NCBI RefSeq assembly: GCF_029983095.1
Contig: NZ_CP120467.1
Location: 1,045,001 to 1,109,000 of the forward strand
From: Enterococcus montenegrensis
GTDB lineage: Bacteria; Bacillota; Bacilli; Lactobacillales; Enterococcaceae
DNA: 64,000 nt
Direction of reading: 5' to 3'
Shown: positions 18,692 through 27,175 of the stretch, one piece after another
How positions within the stretch are numbered: the stretch's first letter is position 1
Layout: the number at the start of each line of letters is the position of its first letter
Notes under the pieces: model-generated
The model's input: only the letters and a program-made list of their open reading frames with translations
The model's database searches: none
Told to the model about the DNA's origin: nothing
Translations under genes and position numbers: made by a program

Positions 18692-21600
18692 ATGAGAAAA
18701 TCAAAGTTCAAAAATTGGCGATTGTTTGCGACTTTGGCTCTATTAGGTCAAACAATTGGCGGAGCGATTGGTCCTACGATTGCCTTTGCTGATGAAATTA
18801 CTCATCCACAAACGGTTACCGTGCATTGTGATCAGTCCCATCTTTATTCTGTTGAGGGAACTTTTAGTGATGGTCGAACATTATCTGAGGTAACTGTTCC
18901 TCACTATGCTATCTATAATGGGGAGAAACAAGATATTTTCTGTATCGAACCGGGAGTGCCAATTTACAATGAGTTCACGCCAGGTTATGAGAAAAATCCA
19001 TTGCCTGATATGTCGGAAAAAGCCAAATTAGTTTCAGTGTTATGGAAAAACGCCGGTACAGATATTGATACACAAATGGTTGCTCAAAAGATGATCTGGC
19101 AGGAGGTCAATGGGTATACGCTTCACTCTATGAAGCATCCAGATGGTAGTGCCGTAAATATCGCAGCCATTGAAGCAAAAATTAATCAAGCTATTGCCGA
19201 TTATCAGAAGAAACCAAGCTTCCATAATAGCACGGCTAAAACAGTGTTAGGTCAATCAACTACTGTAACGGACACGAATAATTTGAATTTGTCAGAGTTC
19301 GATGATGTTGTGGAAAACACCGCAAATATTGATTATCGTGTCAACGGCAATCAATTGGTTATCACACCTAATACCAATTCAAAAGAAAGCGGTGTGTTGA
19401 CGCTTAAGAAATCTGCTGGAACTGGAACACCGGTTGCTTATAAGATGGCTGGTCAACAGACCTTGATGGCCGGGGCACTTGATAAACCGAACACTTACAC
19501 GATCAAAATTGATGTGGAAACTGAGGGGTCTTTAAAAATCAAAAAAGTCGATAAAGAATCAGGTGATGTTGTACCAGGAACGGTTTTCCATTTAGACTTT
19601 GGAAAAACTTTGCCTGTAAAAGATGTGACTACCGATAAAGAAGGCATTGCGACATTGGATGGAATTCCTCATGGTACAAAGGTAACCATTACTGAAAAAT
19701 CAGTGCCGGCGCCTTATACGATTGATGCCACACCTATGACTGCTACGATTAAAGCAGGCGAAACCATTTCTGTGACTTCAAAAAATACGCGAGAAAAAGG
19801 TCAAATCATTCTGGATAAAACCGGAGTTGAAACAGGGAGTGATCTTTGGAATGATAACTATTCTTTAGCTGGAAATACGTTTGCCATTCGTAAAGATAGC
19901 CCAACTGGTGAAATTGTTCAAGAAATGACCACGGATGAAAAAGGTCATGCGGAAACACCAAAAGAGATTGCCAATGCGTTGGAATTGGGAACTTATTATG
20001 TGACCGAAACCAAAGCATCTAATGGTTTCGTGAATACTTTCAAACCCGTAAAAGTCGAATTGAAGTATGCTAATCAAACGGTGGCTCTCGTTACCAGTAA
20101 CGTAAAAGGACAAAACCAAGAAATTACTGGTGAAACCACTTTGACGAAAGAAGACAAAGATATCGGTAATGAGACTCAAGGAAAAGCTGAGTTTAAAGGA
20201 GCTGAATATACTCTTTTTACTGTAAAAAATGGTCAAGCTGTTAAATGGAGTGAAGCTTTTGAACCAGAATTAGTGAAAGGAACGAAGGCTTCTGATGAAA
20301 CGGTGACTTTGACTTTAGATGAAAAGAATCAAGTTGCCGTTAAACATCTGGCGATTAACGAGTATTACTGGCAAGAAACCAAAGCACCTGAAGGATATTC
20401 TTTGGATGAAACGAAGTATCCTGTTTCCATCAAAAAGGTGGATGATAGCGAAAAAAATGCTGTGATTACCCGAGATGTTACGGCAAAAGAACAAGTGATT
20501 CGCTTTGGGTTTGATTTCTTCAAATTCGCCGGATCAGCTACGGGAACTGCCGAAACTGGCTTCAATGATCTGACTTTTAAAGTATCGCCATTGGAAGGAA
20601 CCAATGAAATCACAGGCGCTGAAGATGAAGCGACCACAGCTTATAACGAGCAATTAGGGTTTGATGGCTACGGCAAGTTTGAAAATCTTCCTTATGGGGA
20701 TTATTTACTTGAAGAAGTAGAAGCTCCAGAAGGATTTCAAAAGATTACACCATTAGAAATCCGTTCTACGTTTAAAGAAAATAAAGAGGATTACACCAAG
20801 AGTGAATACATTTTTACCATTACCGAACAAGGTCAAAAACAGCCAATTAAAACGGTGACCGTTCCTTACGAGAAGCTGACGAACAAAGAATTTTCCGTTA
20901 GTTTGAATCGTTTGATGCTTTATGATTTGCCTGAGGAAGAAGATAGTTTGACTTCCCTTGCGACTTGGAAAGACGGGGACAAAGAATTGACTAGCCTTGA
21001 TTCTACCGAGCTAATTGATAAGTTGAGCTATAACTTGCATGAAATCAAAGAAGACTGGTATGTGGTAGCGCAAGCCATTGATGTAGAAGCCACAAAAGCT
21101 GCTCAAGAAAAAGATGAAAATGCCAAACCAGTGGTAATTGCGGAAACAACGGCCACCTTGGCGAACAAAGAAAAAACAGGAACTTGGGAAATTCTGCATA
21201 AATTAACCGCCGAACAAGTTTTGGATAAAACTATTGTCTTATTCAACTATGTGTATGAAAATAAGGAAGCTTATGAAGCTGGTGACGATCCAGTAGCGAA
21301 GGATGCTAGTTTGAATAACCAAGCCCAAACTGTTAATTGTACGGTGGAGCGTCATGTTTCGATCCAAACAAAAGCCCACTTAGAAGACGGTTCGCAAACT
21401 TTCACTCATGGTGACGTGGTAGATATGTTTGATGATGTGTCCATTACCCATGATGTACTGGATGGCTCAAAAGAAGCTTTCGAAACAATTCTGTATGCAC
21501 TACTTCCAGATGGTACGAACAAAGAAATTTGGAAATCTGACAAAATTGATTATGAAGTGAATGACAAGGAATTTACCAAAACCGTGCTTGCGGAAAAAGT

Positions 21601-21919
21601 AGATACCGGGAAATACCCAGAAGGAACCAAGTTTACTTTTGCGGAGATCAATTACGATAAAGATGGAAATATTAATGGAAAACACAATGAAGATTTGAAA
21701 GAAAAATCTCAAACCTTAACACCAAAAGAAGTGCCAACCACACCAAGTACGCCGGAAAAACCAGAAACACCAACCGTTCCAAGTGACTCTCAAGAATCTA
21801 GTCCTACAGTGAAGACATTCCCTCAAACCGGGGAGAAAAATTCCAATGTGCTACTGTTCATTGGCTTTACCTTGATCTTTGCGACGGCGGGCTATTATTT
21901 CTGGAATCGCCGGAACTAA
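18692..21919 (+). CDS. LPXTG-anchored adhesin with thioester domain and VaFE-type repeat
   Basis: 1075 residues. A signal peptide covers residues 1 to ~33 (cleavage near AFA-DE). Residues ~60-190 are a thioester domain: C84 in DIFCIEPGVP and Q132 in AQKMIWQEVN are placed to form the Cys-Gln thioester that can bind host amines. SpaA/Cna_B-like folds follow (GSLKIKKVDKESGDVVPG, GQIILDKTGVE, and others). Near residue 890 is a VaFE-type domain (SIQTKAHLEDG...DVSITHDVLDG). A Pro/Thr linker, the sortase signal FPQTGE, a membrane helix and NRRN end the chain. ATG 18692 follows AAAGGA. It may aid attachment or mating-pair contact, which is inferred. Confidence 0.9.
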   Translation: MRKSKFKNWRLFATLALLGQTIGGAIGPTIAFADEITHPQTVTVHCDQSHLYSVEGTFSDGRTLSEVTVPHYAIYNGEKQDIFCIEPGVPIYNEFTPGYEKNPLPDMSEKAKLVSVLWKNAGTDIDTQMVAQKMIWQEVNGYTLHSMKHPDGSAVNIAAIEAKINQAIADYQKKPSFHNSTAKTVLGQSTTVTDTNNLNLSEFDDVVENTANIDYRVNGNQLVITPNTNSKESGVLTLKKSAGTGTPVAYKMAGQQTLMAGALDKPNTYTIKIDVETEGSLKIKKVDKESGDVVPGTVFHLDFGKTLPVKDVTTDKEGIATLDGIPHGTKVTITEKSVPAPYTIDATPMTATIKAGETISVTSKNTREKGQIILDKTGVETGSDLWNDNYSLAGNTFAIRKDSPTGEIVQEMTTDEKGHAETPKEIANALELGTYYVTETKASNGFVNTFKPVKVELKYANQTVALVTSNVKGQNQEITGETTLTKEDKDIGNETQGKAEFKGAEYTLFTVKNGQAVKWSEAFEPELVKGTKASDETVTLTLDEKNQVAVKHLAINEYYWQETKAPEGYSLDETKYPVSIKKVDDSEKNAVITRDVTAKEQVIRFGFDFFKFAGSATGTAETGFNDLTFKVSPLEGTNEITGAEDEATTAYNEQLGFDGYGKFENLPYGDYLLEEVEAPEGFQKITPLEIRSTFKENKEDYTKSEYIFTITEQGQKQPIKTVTVPYEKLTNKEFSVSLNRLMLYDLPEEEDSLTSLATWKDGDKELTSLDSTELIDKLSYNLHEIKEDWYVVAQAIDVEATKAAQEKDENAKPVVIAETTATLANKEKTGTWEILHKLTAEQVLDKTIVLFNYVYENKEAYEAGDDPVAKDASLNNQAQTVNCTVERHVSIQTKAHLEDGSQTFTHGDVVDMFDDVSITHDVLDGSKEAFETILYALLPDGTNKEIWKSDKIDYEVNDKEFTKTVLAEKVDTGKYPEGTKFTFAEINYDKDGNINGKHNEDLKEKSQTLTPKEVPTTPSTPEKPETPTVPSDSQESSPTVKTFPQTGEKNSNVLLFIGFTLIFATAGYYFWNRRN

Positions 21920-21958
21920 GGTGATGAGATGAAACAAGTAAATAAGAAGAACCGACGT

Positions 21959-21995
21959 GCGCGACCGCCTCCTAAAAAAGTGGTCGCGCTATTTT
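21959..21995 (+). terminator. hairpin between adhesin and transfer genes
   Basis: The GC-rich stem GCGCGACC (21959-21966) / GGTCGCGC (21982-21989) is followed by TATTTTT. It probably lowers read-through from the adhesin gene into the transfer operon. Confidence 0.65.
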
Positions 21996-22031
21996 TGTAT
22001 CCAAAACTAACAATGAAAAGAGGAAAAAAAG

Positions 22032-22346
22032 ATGGAATTGAAATTTGTTGTACCAGATATGGCCGAAACCTTTGGAAAGATAAGTTATGCCGGTGAAGGT
22101 GAAATTTTAACAGAAGGATATGGTCGGAATACTACAGTAATTGGTCGTAGTTACCATTTGTATTCCAGTAAACAACGAGCCGATGATATTGAGGTGGTAG
22201 TAGCTGCGGAAGCCGGCGAAAAGGATTTTGATCAAGACCAACCGCTAAAAGCCGTGAATCCCCACTTAGTTGCCAAAGGCTATGAGATTGAGAATCGTGG
22301 GTTTACCGATTACGTGTTGTATGTCGATGATTTAGTGAAAGCATAG
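22032..22346 (+). CDS. DUF961/YdcP family protein (Tn916 Orf23-like, HelP type)
   Basis: 104 residues, matching the DUF961 family, which includes the ICEBs1 HelP helicase-processivity factor. That factor supports PcrA unwinding of the nicked element for transfer and plasmid-like replication. The conserved core reads TEGYGRNTTVIGRSYHLYSS. Gene order (first of the transfer genes, before a paralogue and the FtsK-like gene) supports the call. ATG 22032 follows AAAGAGGA. Confidence 0.87.
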   Translation: MELKFVVPDMAETFGKISYAGEGEILTEGYGRNTTVIGRSYHLYSSKQRADDIEVVVAAEAGEKDFDQDQPLKAVNPHLVAKGYEIENRGFTDYVLYVDDLVKA

Positions 22347-22358
22347 GAGGAAAAGAAG

Positions 22359-22733
22359 ATGAGATTAACAGAAGGTATTGTTGTAGATTCAGGATTAACC
22401 TTTGGGAAGTTGCGGTTTTCCGCATTACGTCGAGAAGTACGGAAACAAAATGAGGATGGGACGGTTAGTAATGAGGTAAAAGAACGGACCTATAATTTGA
22501 AATCTTCTGCACAAGGTCGAATGATCCAAGTTAGTATCCCAGCAAATGTACCCTTACGCGAGTTTGCATATGATGCGGAGGTAGAGCTGGTCAATCCTAT
22601 CGTGGATACGGTCGCCAATTATGTTTTCCGAGAAGGAACTACTGTCAATTGGTTTATCAAGGCAGATGATTTAGTCTTAAAACGACAACCGAATCAAGGA
22701 AATCCTACGAACCAAAATGAAGGAAAGAAATAG
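22359..22733 (+). CDS. DUF961/YdcP family protein (Tn916 Orf22-like)
   Basis: 124 residues, a paralogue of the preceding gene (GIVVDSGLTFGKLRFSALRR; RTYNLKSSAQG aligns with RSYHLYSSKQ). It lies 12 bp downstream with AGGAGG before the ATG. It probably works with the first copy in single-strand processing or helicase support. The C-terminal Asn/Gln-rich tail (about 15 residues) looks disordered. Confidence 0.85.
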   Translation: MRLTEGIVVDSGLTFGKLRFSALRREVRKQNEDGTVSNEVKERTYNLKSSAQGRMIQVSIPANVPLREFAYDAEVELVNPIVDTVANYVFREGTTVNWFIKADDLVLKRQPNQGNPTNQNEGKK

Positions 22734-22742
22734 GTGAAGAAT

Positions 22743-23087
22743 ATGGAAATTAATGTGGAACATATTTTAGATTGTCTCGATCAATATGGCAAAGGTGGGC
22801 TAACCGAAGAACAACTCACTAACGCATTAACCTATGATGAAAAAATGTTTCTGATTATGCATCAAGGATTACTGGAAGTAGGTAACGATGCCGCAGAAGA
22901 CTTTGATGTACTGGATTGGTTAGGGGAAGAAGAGTCCTTCTTTATGGTTGTCGAAGTAAATGAAAACTTATGTCGGCAGGCGGAATCTGTCTTGGAAGAA
23001 ATTGGTGTGGAGATGCCGGATGCCATTGAAGGTTTCTTAACGCAATTGGTTGAAACAAAACAACTCTCCGTAGCAGTAAATGAGTAG
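22743..23087 (+). CDS. uncharacterised acidic protein of the ICE
   Basis: 114 residues, strongly acidic, no recognised domain. The predicted fold is mainly helical (VEHILDCLDQYGKGGLTEEQ, then FLIMHQGLLEVGNDAAEDFD). ATG 22743 follows AGGTGA, which overlaps the stop of the preceding gene, so translation is probably coupled. Genes of similar size occur at this place in other Tn916-like elements. A regulatory or DNA-mimic role would be guesswork. Confidence 0.65.
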   Translation: MEINVEHILDCLDQYGKGGLTEEQLTNALTYDEKMFLIMHQGLLEVGNDAAEDFDVLDWLGEEESFFMVVEVNENLCRQAESVLEEIGVEMPDAIEGFLTQLVETKQLSVAVNE

Positions 23088-23155
23088 CATAACTTTTTTT
23101 AATTGCCTGATAATTTCTATTGGGCAATTTTTGATTGGAGGTGGAAACCATCAAA

Positions 23156-24499
23156 ATGTACAAAAGGCATCGCATACGTGCAGGAGATCAGCACTTAGTT
23201 TATCACTTTGTTATTGGCTGGCTAATCGTTTTGTTCGTTGGTTGGATGAGCGTCTTTTATTTACAAGAGCTTAGACAACTTGAGACTTCTAAGCTATCAC
23301 TTTCCACTATTGAAATCGTTTGGTCCATGAAAGATTTAGTATGTCTGCTTGGAAGTCTCGTTTTGTCAGGAAGTATGCTGTTGCTTTATATGTACTTTTT
23401 TCAGGACCATTGGCGAAGTTTGTGGCATCGACAAAAGCTAGCTCGGATGATTCTAGAAAACCATTGGTATGAAGTGAAACAAACTCAAAGTGAAGGTTTT
23501 TTCAAAGATTTGAATAGTAGTCGGACCAAAGAGAGTATCAGTTACTTCCCCAAAATTTATTATCGAATGAAGGATGGCTTACTTTCTATTCGCGTTCAAA
23601 TTTCACTGGGAAAATATCAAGATCAGCTCTTGAAGTTGGAAAAGAAGTTAGAAAGTGGGCTGTATTGTGAGCTAGTAGAAAAGGAACTCAAAGACTCCTA
23701 TGTGGAATACACCTTGTTATACGATATGATTGCCAATCGAATTGGAATTGAAGAAGTAGTGGCAGAAAACGGGACTCTGCGATTGATGAAAAATCAAGTA
23801 TGGGCCTATGATTCCTTACCTCATATGTTAATCGCTGGTGGCACAGGTGGAGGGAAGACCTATTTCCTTCTCTCCATTATCGAAGCACTATTGAAGTCAG
23901 ATGCAGAATTGTTTATCCTCGATCCCAAAAATGCGGACCTAGCCGATTTAGGTACGGTGATGCCCCATGTCTATTCCCAAAAGGAAGAAATTTCTGATTG
24001 TGTAGAAGATTTTTATGAGCGCATGATGGCTCGTAGTAAGGCAATGAAAGAAATGACTAACTACAAAACAGGAGAGAATTATGCGTATCTCGGACTTCCG
24101 CCAAACTTTTTAATTTTTGATGAATACGTGGCTTATATGGAGATGTTAACTACGAAAGAAAGTGCGGTGATTTTGAATAAGCTTAAACAAATCGTGATGT
24201 TAGGTCGTCAATCTGGTTTCTTTCTGATTTTGGCTTGTCAAAGACCAGATGCGAAATATTTAGGAGATGGGATTCGCGATCAATTTAACTTTCGAGTAGC
24301 TTTAGGACGTATGAGTGAACTCGGGTATTCCATGATGTTTGGTGAGGTCGATAAAAATTTTTTTATGAAACGCATCAAAGGACGAGGTTATGTAGATACA
24401 GGGGGCAGTGTGATTAGTGAGTTTTATACACCACTTGTACCAAAAGGGTATGATTTTTTGGAATCCATCAAACAAGTAATGCAATCGAAAGAAAAATGA
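23156..24499 (+). CDS. FtsK/SpoIIIE-like coupling ATPase (Tn916 Orf21-like)
   Basis: 447 residues. Two membrane helices near the N-terminus (residues ~15-35 and ~60-85) anchor a cytoplasmic motor. Walker A is GGTGGGKT (about residues 228-235), Walker B is LPPNFLIFDEYVAYM, and a sensor-like ILACQRPDAKY follows. In Tn916 and ICEBs1 the equivalent protein (Orf21/ConQ) links the relaxase-DNA complex to the transfer channel. ATG 23156 lies 11 bases after AGGTGG. Confidence 0.92.
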   Translation: MYKRHRIRAGDQHLVYHFVIGWLIVLFVGWMSVFYLQELRQLETSKLSLSTIEIVWSMKDLVCLLGSLVLSGSMLLLYMYFFQDHWRSLWHRQKLARMILENHWYEVKQTQSEGFFKDLNSSRTKESISYFPKIYYRMKDGLLSIRVQISLGKYQDQLLKLEKKLESGLYCELVEKELKDSYVEYTLLYDMIANRIGIEEVVAENGTLRLMKNQVWAYDSLPHMLIAGGTGGGKTYFLLSIIEALLKSDAELFILDPKNADLADLGTVMPHVYSQKEEISDCVEDFYERMMARSKAMKEMTNYKTGENYAYLGLPPNFLIFDEYVAYMEMLTTKESAVILNKLKQIVMLGRQSGFFLILACQRPDAKYLGDGIRDQFNFRVALGRMSELGYSMMFGEVDKNFFMKRIKGRGYVDTGGSVISEFYTPLVPKGYDFLESIKQVMQSKEK

Positions 24500-24584
24500 C
24501 AACTACAGAGAAATTTAGTCTTCTAGGGTATCGGACTTAAAGTATGATAAACTAGAGATGAAAGCGTTAGGAGGCGCAGTAAAA

Positions 24585-25259
24585 ATGACAGAGGATTATT
24601 CTTTACAGTATGCGAAAGAGAACAAAAAAGTATTAATTTCTTCGATTACTGATGGGAAAGAAAAAGAGGAAGAAAAGACTGCCATTTTTATGGCCGGAAG
24701 TCCTGGGGCTGGAAAGACTGAGGCTACACAAACTTTGACGGCATTGAATAGTAATCTTTGTGTAATCGATGCTGATAAATTTCGTGAACTATTTCCGGGC
24801 TATGCTGGGAATAATTCAGATGAATTTCAACGAGGATCAGCACTTTTGGTAGATGCTGCTCTCGATTTAGTTCTTAAAAAGGGTTATAGTTTTATTCTTG
24901 ATGGCACGTTTGCGACTTCTAAGGTAAGTCAAAATATTGAACGGGCACTCAAAAAGAATTATAATGTGCTTGTCTATTATGTATATCAAGATCCATTTAT
25001 TGCTTGGGACTTTACTAAAAAACGAGAAGAAGTTGAAGGCCGTTTTGTTCCTAAAGAACGTTTTATCAATGCTTTTTTTCAATCGAGAAAAAATTTGATG
25101 CAGGTGAAAAAGCAATTTCAAGAGAAAGTAACCATCAATATCTTAGTGAAGGACTTTCAAAATACGATTTCTGATTTTCTAATGGACATTGATAATGTTG
25201 AACTAGCATTACCAATCAGTTATACGAAAGAAAGATTGGAGGAAGAGCTACATGACTGA
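24585..25259 (+). CDS. zeta-toxin family kinase
   Basis: 224 residues with the zeta-toxin/PezT fold. Walker A is GSPGAGKT (residues 38-45), followed by VIDADKFRELFPGY (D62, D64), the substrate-side acidic motif. Zeta toxins phosphorylate UDP-N-acetylglucosamine and stop cell-wall synthesis, and are normally held by an epsilon antitoxin encoded upstream. No epsilon gene precedes this one; a 55-codon gene overlaps its end. ATG 24585 lies 10 bases after GGAGG. It may stabilise the ICE. Activity as a toxin is inferred. Confidence 0.82.
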   Translation: MTEDYSLQYAKENKKVLISSITDGKEKEEEKTAIFMAGSPGAGKTEATQTLTALNSNLCVIDADKFRELFPGYAGNNSDEFQRGSALLVDAALDLVLKKGYSFILDGTFATSKVSQNIERALKKNYNVLVYYVYQDPFIAWDFTKKREEVEGRFVPKERFINAFFQSRKNLMQVKKQFQEKVTINILVKDFQNTISDFLMDIDNVELALPISYTKERLEEELHD

Positions 25260-25419
25260 GAAAGAAAAAGTTGAAGAAATTATGGAGAAGTATAACCGTA
25301 ACTTTTCTACACTACAAAAGAATGCCTCTGCGAAAGAGCTGAAGACAGTCTTTAAATTTGTAGCAGATGAATCCAATCGGAAACAACGAGAATTGTTTGG
25401 TTTGGATAAAGAAAAATAA
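25252..25419 (+). CDS. small helical protein, candidate partner/antitoxin of the zeta kinase
   Basis: 55 residues, overlapping the end of the zeta gene by 8 bp with the ATG following GGAGGAAGAG. It is highly charged and predicted all-helical (EKEKVEEIMEKYNRNF, then AKELKTVFKFVADESNRKQ). It is not recognisably an epsilon protein. The overlap and shared terminator make it an obvious candidate for the missing antitoxin, in reversed order from classical epsilon-zeta. That role is inferred from position only. Confidence 0.7.
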   Translation: MTEKEKVEEIMEKYNRNFSTLQKNASAKELKTVFKFVADESNRKQRELFGLDKEK

Positions 25420-25443
25420 ATTTGAAATTGAAATAGTTTTAAG

Positions 25444-25474
25444 AGCCAAGAGCAAAAATGTTCTTGGCTTTTTT
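25444..25474 (+). terminator. terminator after the zeta gene pair
   Basis: A perfect 8-bp stem AGCCAAGA (25444-25451) / TCTTGGCT (25462-25469) followed by a T tract. It separates the toxin pair from the methyltransferase. Confidence 0.8.
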
Positions 25475-25497
25475 CTTTGCAATGAATGAGGTGATTT

Positions 25498-26640
25498 ATG
25501 ACATTTTTAGATTTATTCGCTGGGATTGGTGGCTTTCGCTTAGGCATGGAACAAGCGGGCCACCAGTGTATCGGTTTTTGTGAAATTGATGAATTTGCTC
25601 GGCGGAGTTATAACGCAATCCATGATACAAGGAAGGAGGTGGAAATGCATGACATCACAAGGGTATCAGACGAGCTTGTTCAATCCCTCGGACCAGTGGA
25701 CATCCTTTGCGGCGGATTTCCGTGCCAAGCTTTTTCAATTGCGGGAAAGCGGCAAGGATTTTCCGATACTCGAGGTACTTTATTCTTTGAAATCGCTCGG
25801 TTCGCCACTCTTCTCCAACCTAAGTTTTTATTCCTTGAGAACGTCCGGGGATTGCTCAATCACGAAGGAGGGGCTACGTTCGAGACGATACTCCGAACGC
25901 TGGATGGATTGGGGTATGATGTGGAATGGCAGGTGCTTAACTCAAAGGCCTACGTTCCCCAAAGCCGCGAGCGGGTCTTCCTTATCGGACATTCTCGAGA
26001 CGCACGTACCAAACAAGTATTTCCTATCATTGGAGCGTCTCCAACATCTGATCAAAACATCCGAAACCTGTTAAATATCAATCCTTCCAATCGAGGAATG
26101 GGTGGCCAAGTCTATGGCTCAGATGGTGTGGCGCCAACCTTAACCGGCGATGAAGGAATCAAAATCGCATTGCCGGTAAAGGATGGAATTTCTGTAGCGG
26201 GTATGTTACCGGGAAATTTTGAACAAGGCAATCGGGTTTATGAGGTAACTGGCACTGCCCCCACTTTGTCAACGAAACAAGGGGGAACGAAAATTATGAT
26301 TCGAAAAAATGAAACAGAATATCAAGAGGTGAAGCCAGGGGACAGTGTGAACCTGGCTTTTCCTAATTCCACAAGTCGTCGTGGCCGTCTGGGAAAACAA
26401 AGTGTGCATACCTTACTAACAGGAGACAAACAAGCGGTCGTCACCGACCAGTATCAAATTCGGAAGTTAACACCGAGAGAGTGCTGGCGGCTTCAAGGCT
26501 TTCCCGATTGGGCTTTTGACCGAGCTTCTCAAGTCAATTCAGATAGTCAGTTGTATAAGCAGGCCGGAAACTCAGTAACAGTTCCGGTCATTTTTGATAT
26601 TGCCAGAAGATTAAAGGAGGTAAAACTAGATGATTTATGA
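25498..26640 (+). CDS. C5-cytosine DNA methyltransferase (orphan)
   Basis: 380 residues with all key motifs: I DLFAGIGGFRLGM (SAM binding), IV GGFPCQAFS with catalytic C76, VI FLFLENVRGLL, VIII QSRERVFLIG, a target-recognition region around 180-300, and IX/X ending in AGNSVTVPVIFDIA. It methylates cytosine in an unknown target. No restriction endonuclease gene is adjacent, so it more likely shields the ICE from host restriction, alongside ArdA. ATG 25498 follows GAGGTG. Confidence 0.92.
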   Translation: MTFLDLFAGIGGFRLGMEQAGHQCIGFCEIDEFARRSYNAIHDTRKEVEMHDITRVSDELVQSLGPVDILCGGFPCQAFSIAGKRQGFSDTRGTLFFEIARFATLLQPKFLFLENVRGLLNHEGGATFETILRTLDGLGYDVEWQVLNSKAYVPQSRERVFLIGHSRDARTKQVFPIIGASPTSDQNIRNLLNINPSNRGMGGQVYGSDGVAPTLTGDEGIKIALPVKDGISVAGMLPGNFEQGNRVYEVTGTAPTLSTKQGGTKIMIRKNETEYQEVKPGDSVNLAFPNSTSRRGRLGKQSVHTLLTGDKQAVVTDQYQIRKLTPRECWRLQGFPDWAFDRASQVNSDSQLYKQAGNSVTVPVIFDIARRLKEVKLDDL

Positions 26641-26920
26641 TGAGTTGATTGGAGAAATCTACTGGGTGATTGGCAAGATTCAGTCAGATCCGGAACTGGA
26701 AGAAGAACTGTACCGGCTCAATTTTGATATTCGAAAAAATGGGGTGAAGGTCCCTGGTGATTCATATGTAATGGATGAGGAAACCGATGCTCGAATTGAG
26801 TTGAATCAGGTTATCAGTGAATTCGAACGGATTGCGGACCTTGCCAAAGAACCTGATATCCGCCAATACTTGTTTGAGATAAAAGCAGAACTAGAAATTG
26901 AGGGTATTACTGCGGAGTAA
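26630..26920 (+). CDS. uncharacterised small acidic protein after the methyltransferase
   Basis: 96 residues, acidic, mostly helical by appearance (YDELIGEIYWVIGKIQ at the start, EFERIADLAKEP later). It overlaps the methyltransferase by 11 bp with GGAGG before its ATG, so the two are coupled. No family recognised. It lies just upstream of oriT. Confidence 0.65.
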   Translation: MIYDELIGEIYWVIGKIQSDPELEEELYRLNFDIRKNGVKVPGDSYVMDEETDARIELNQVISEFERIADLAKEPDIRQYLFEIKAELEIEGITAE

Positions 26921-27028
26921 CAACCAAATAGACCACTGATAGGCGCAGACCGCGGGGGATTTGCGAAGCAGAAATCCTCCGTGGTGCTGTGCCTGTTCAT
27001 GGACGGCCCCAGCCGGCCATGATGTCTC

Positions 27029-27052
27029 ACCCCCCGTATCTAACAGGGGGGT
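27029..27052 (+). other. oriT / nic region, Tn916 type
   Basis: The perfect inverted repeat ACCCCCC (27029-27035) and GGGGGGT (27046-27052) encloses GTATCTAACA. This is the layout I recall for the nic hairpin of Tn916/ICEBs1 origins of transfer. It lies in the 255-bp gene-free gap directly before the relaxase gene. Upstream (26921-27020) the DNA is unusually GC-rich with short inverted segments (for example CGGCC/GGCCG), typical of oriT accessory sites. Confidence 0.87.
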
Positions 27053-27125
27053 ACAAAAACATAAAAAATAAGCAAGTAATCATTAAGAATTACTGGTGTA
27101 GCAACGATATTAAGTAATTTGTATA

Positions 27126-27155
27126 GGTGTTAACTCATTTGAAAAAGTTAACACC
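27126..27155 (+). promoter_or_regulatory. inverted repeat in the relaxase leader
   Basis: The perfect 10-bp arms GGTGTTAACT (27126-27135) and AGTTAACACC (27146-27155) flank a 10-nt loop, 20 bp before the relaxase start. It could be an operator for the HTH of the relaxase itself or a structure in the single strand. No T tract follows, so it is not a terminator. Confidence 0.5.
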
Positions 27156-27175
27156 TTGAATTTGGAGGTGAGAAC

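Noticed and set aside
19865..20236. 123-codon minus-strand frame inside the adhesin gene
   Set aside because: Phe/Ser-rich shadow typical of the complement of Lys/Glu-rich coding DNA.
22743..23087. An Acr or other DNA-mimic protein call for the acidic 114-residue protein
   Set aside because: Acidity and size alone do not support a function; left as unknown.
25580..26074. 164-codon frame inside the C5 methyltransferase gene
   Set aside because: It lies in another frame of a gene with every catalytic motif; the protein has no sensible domain.
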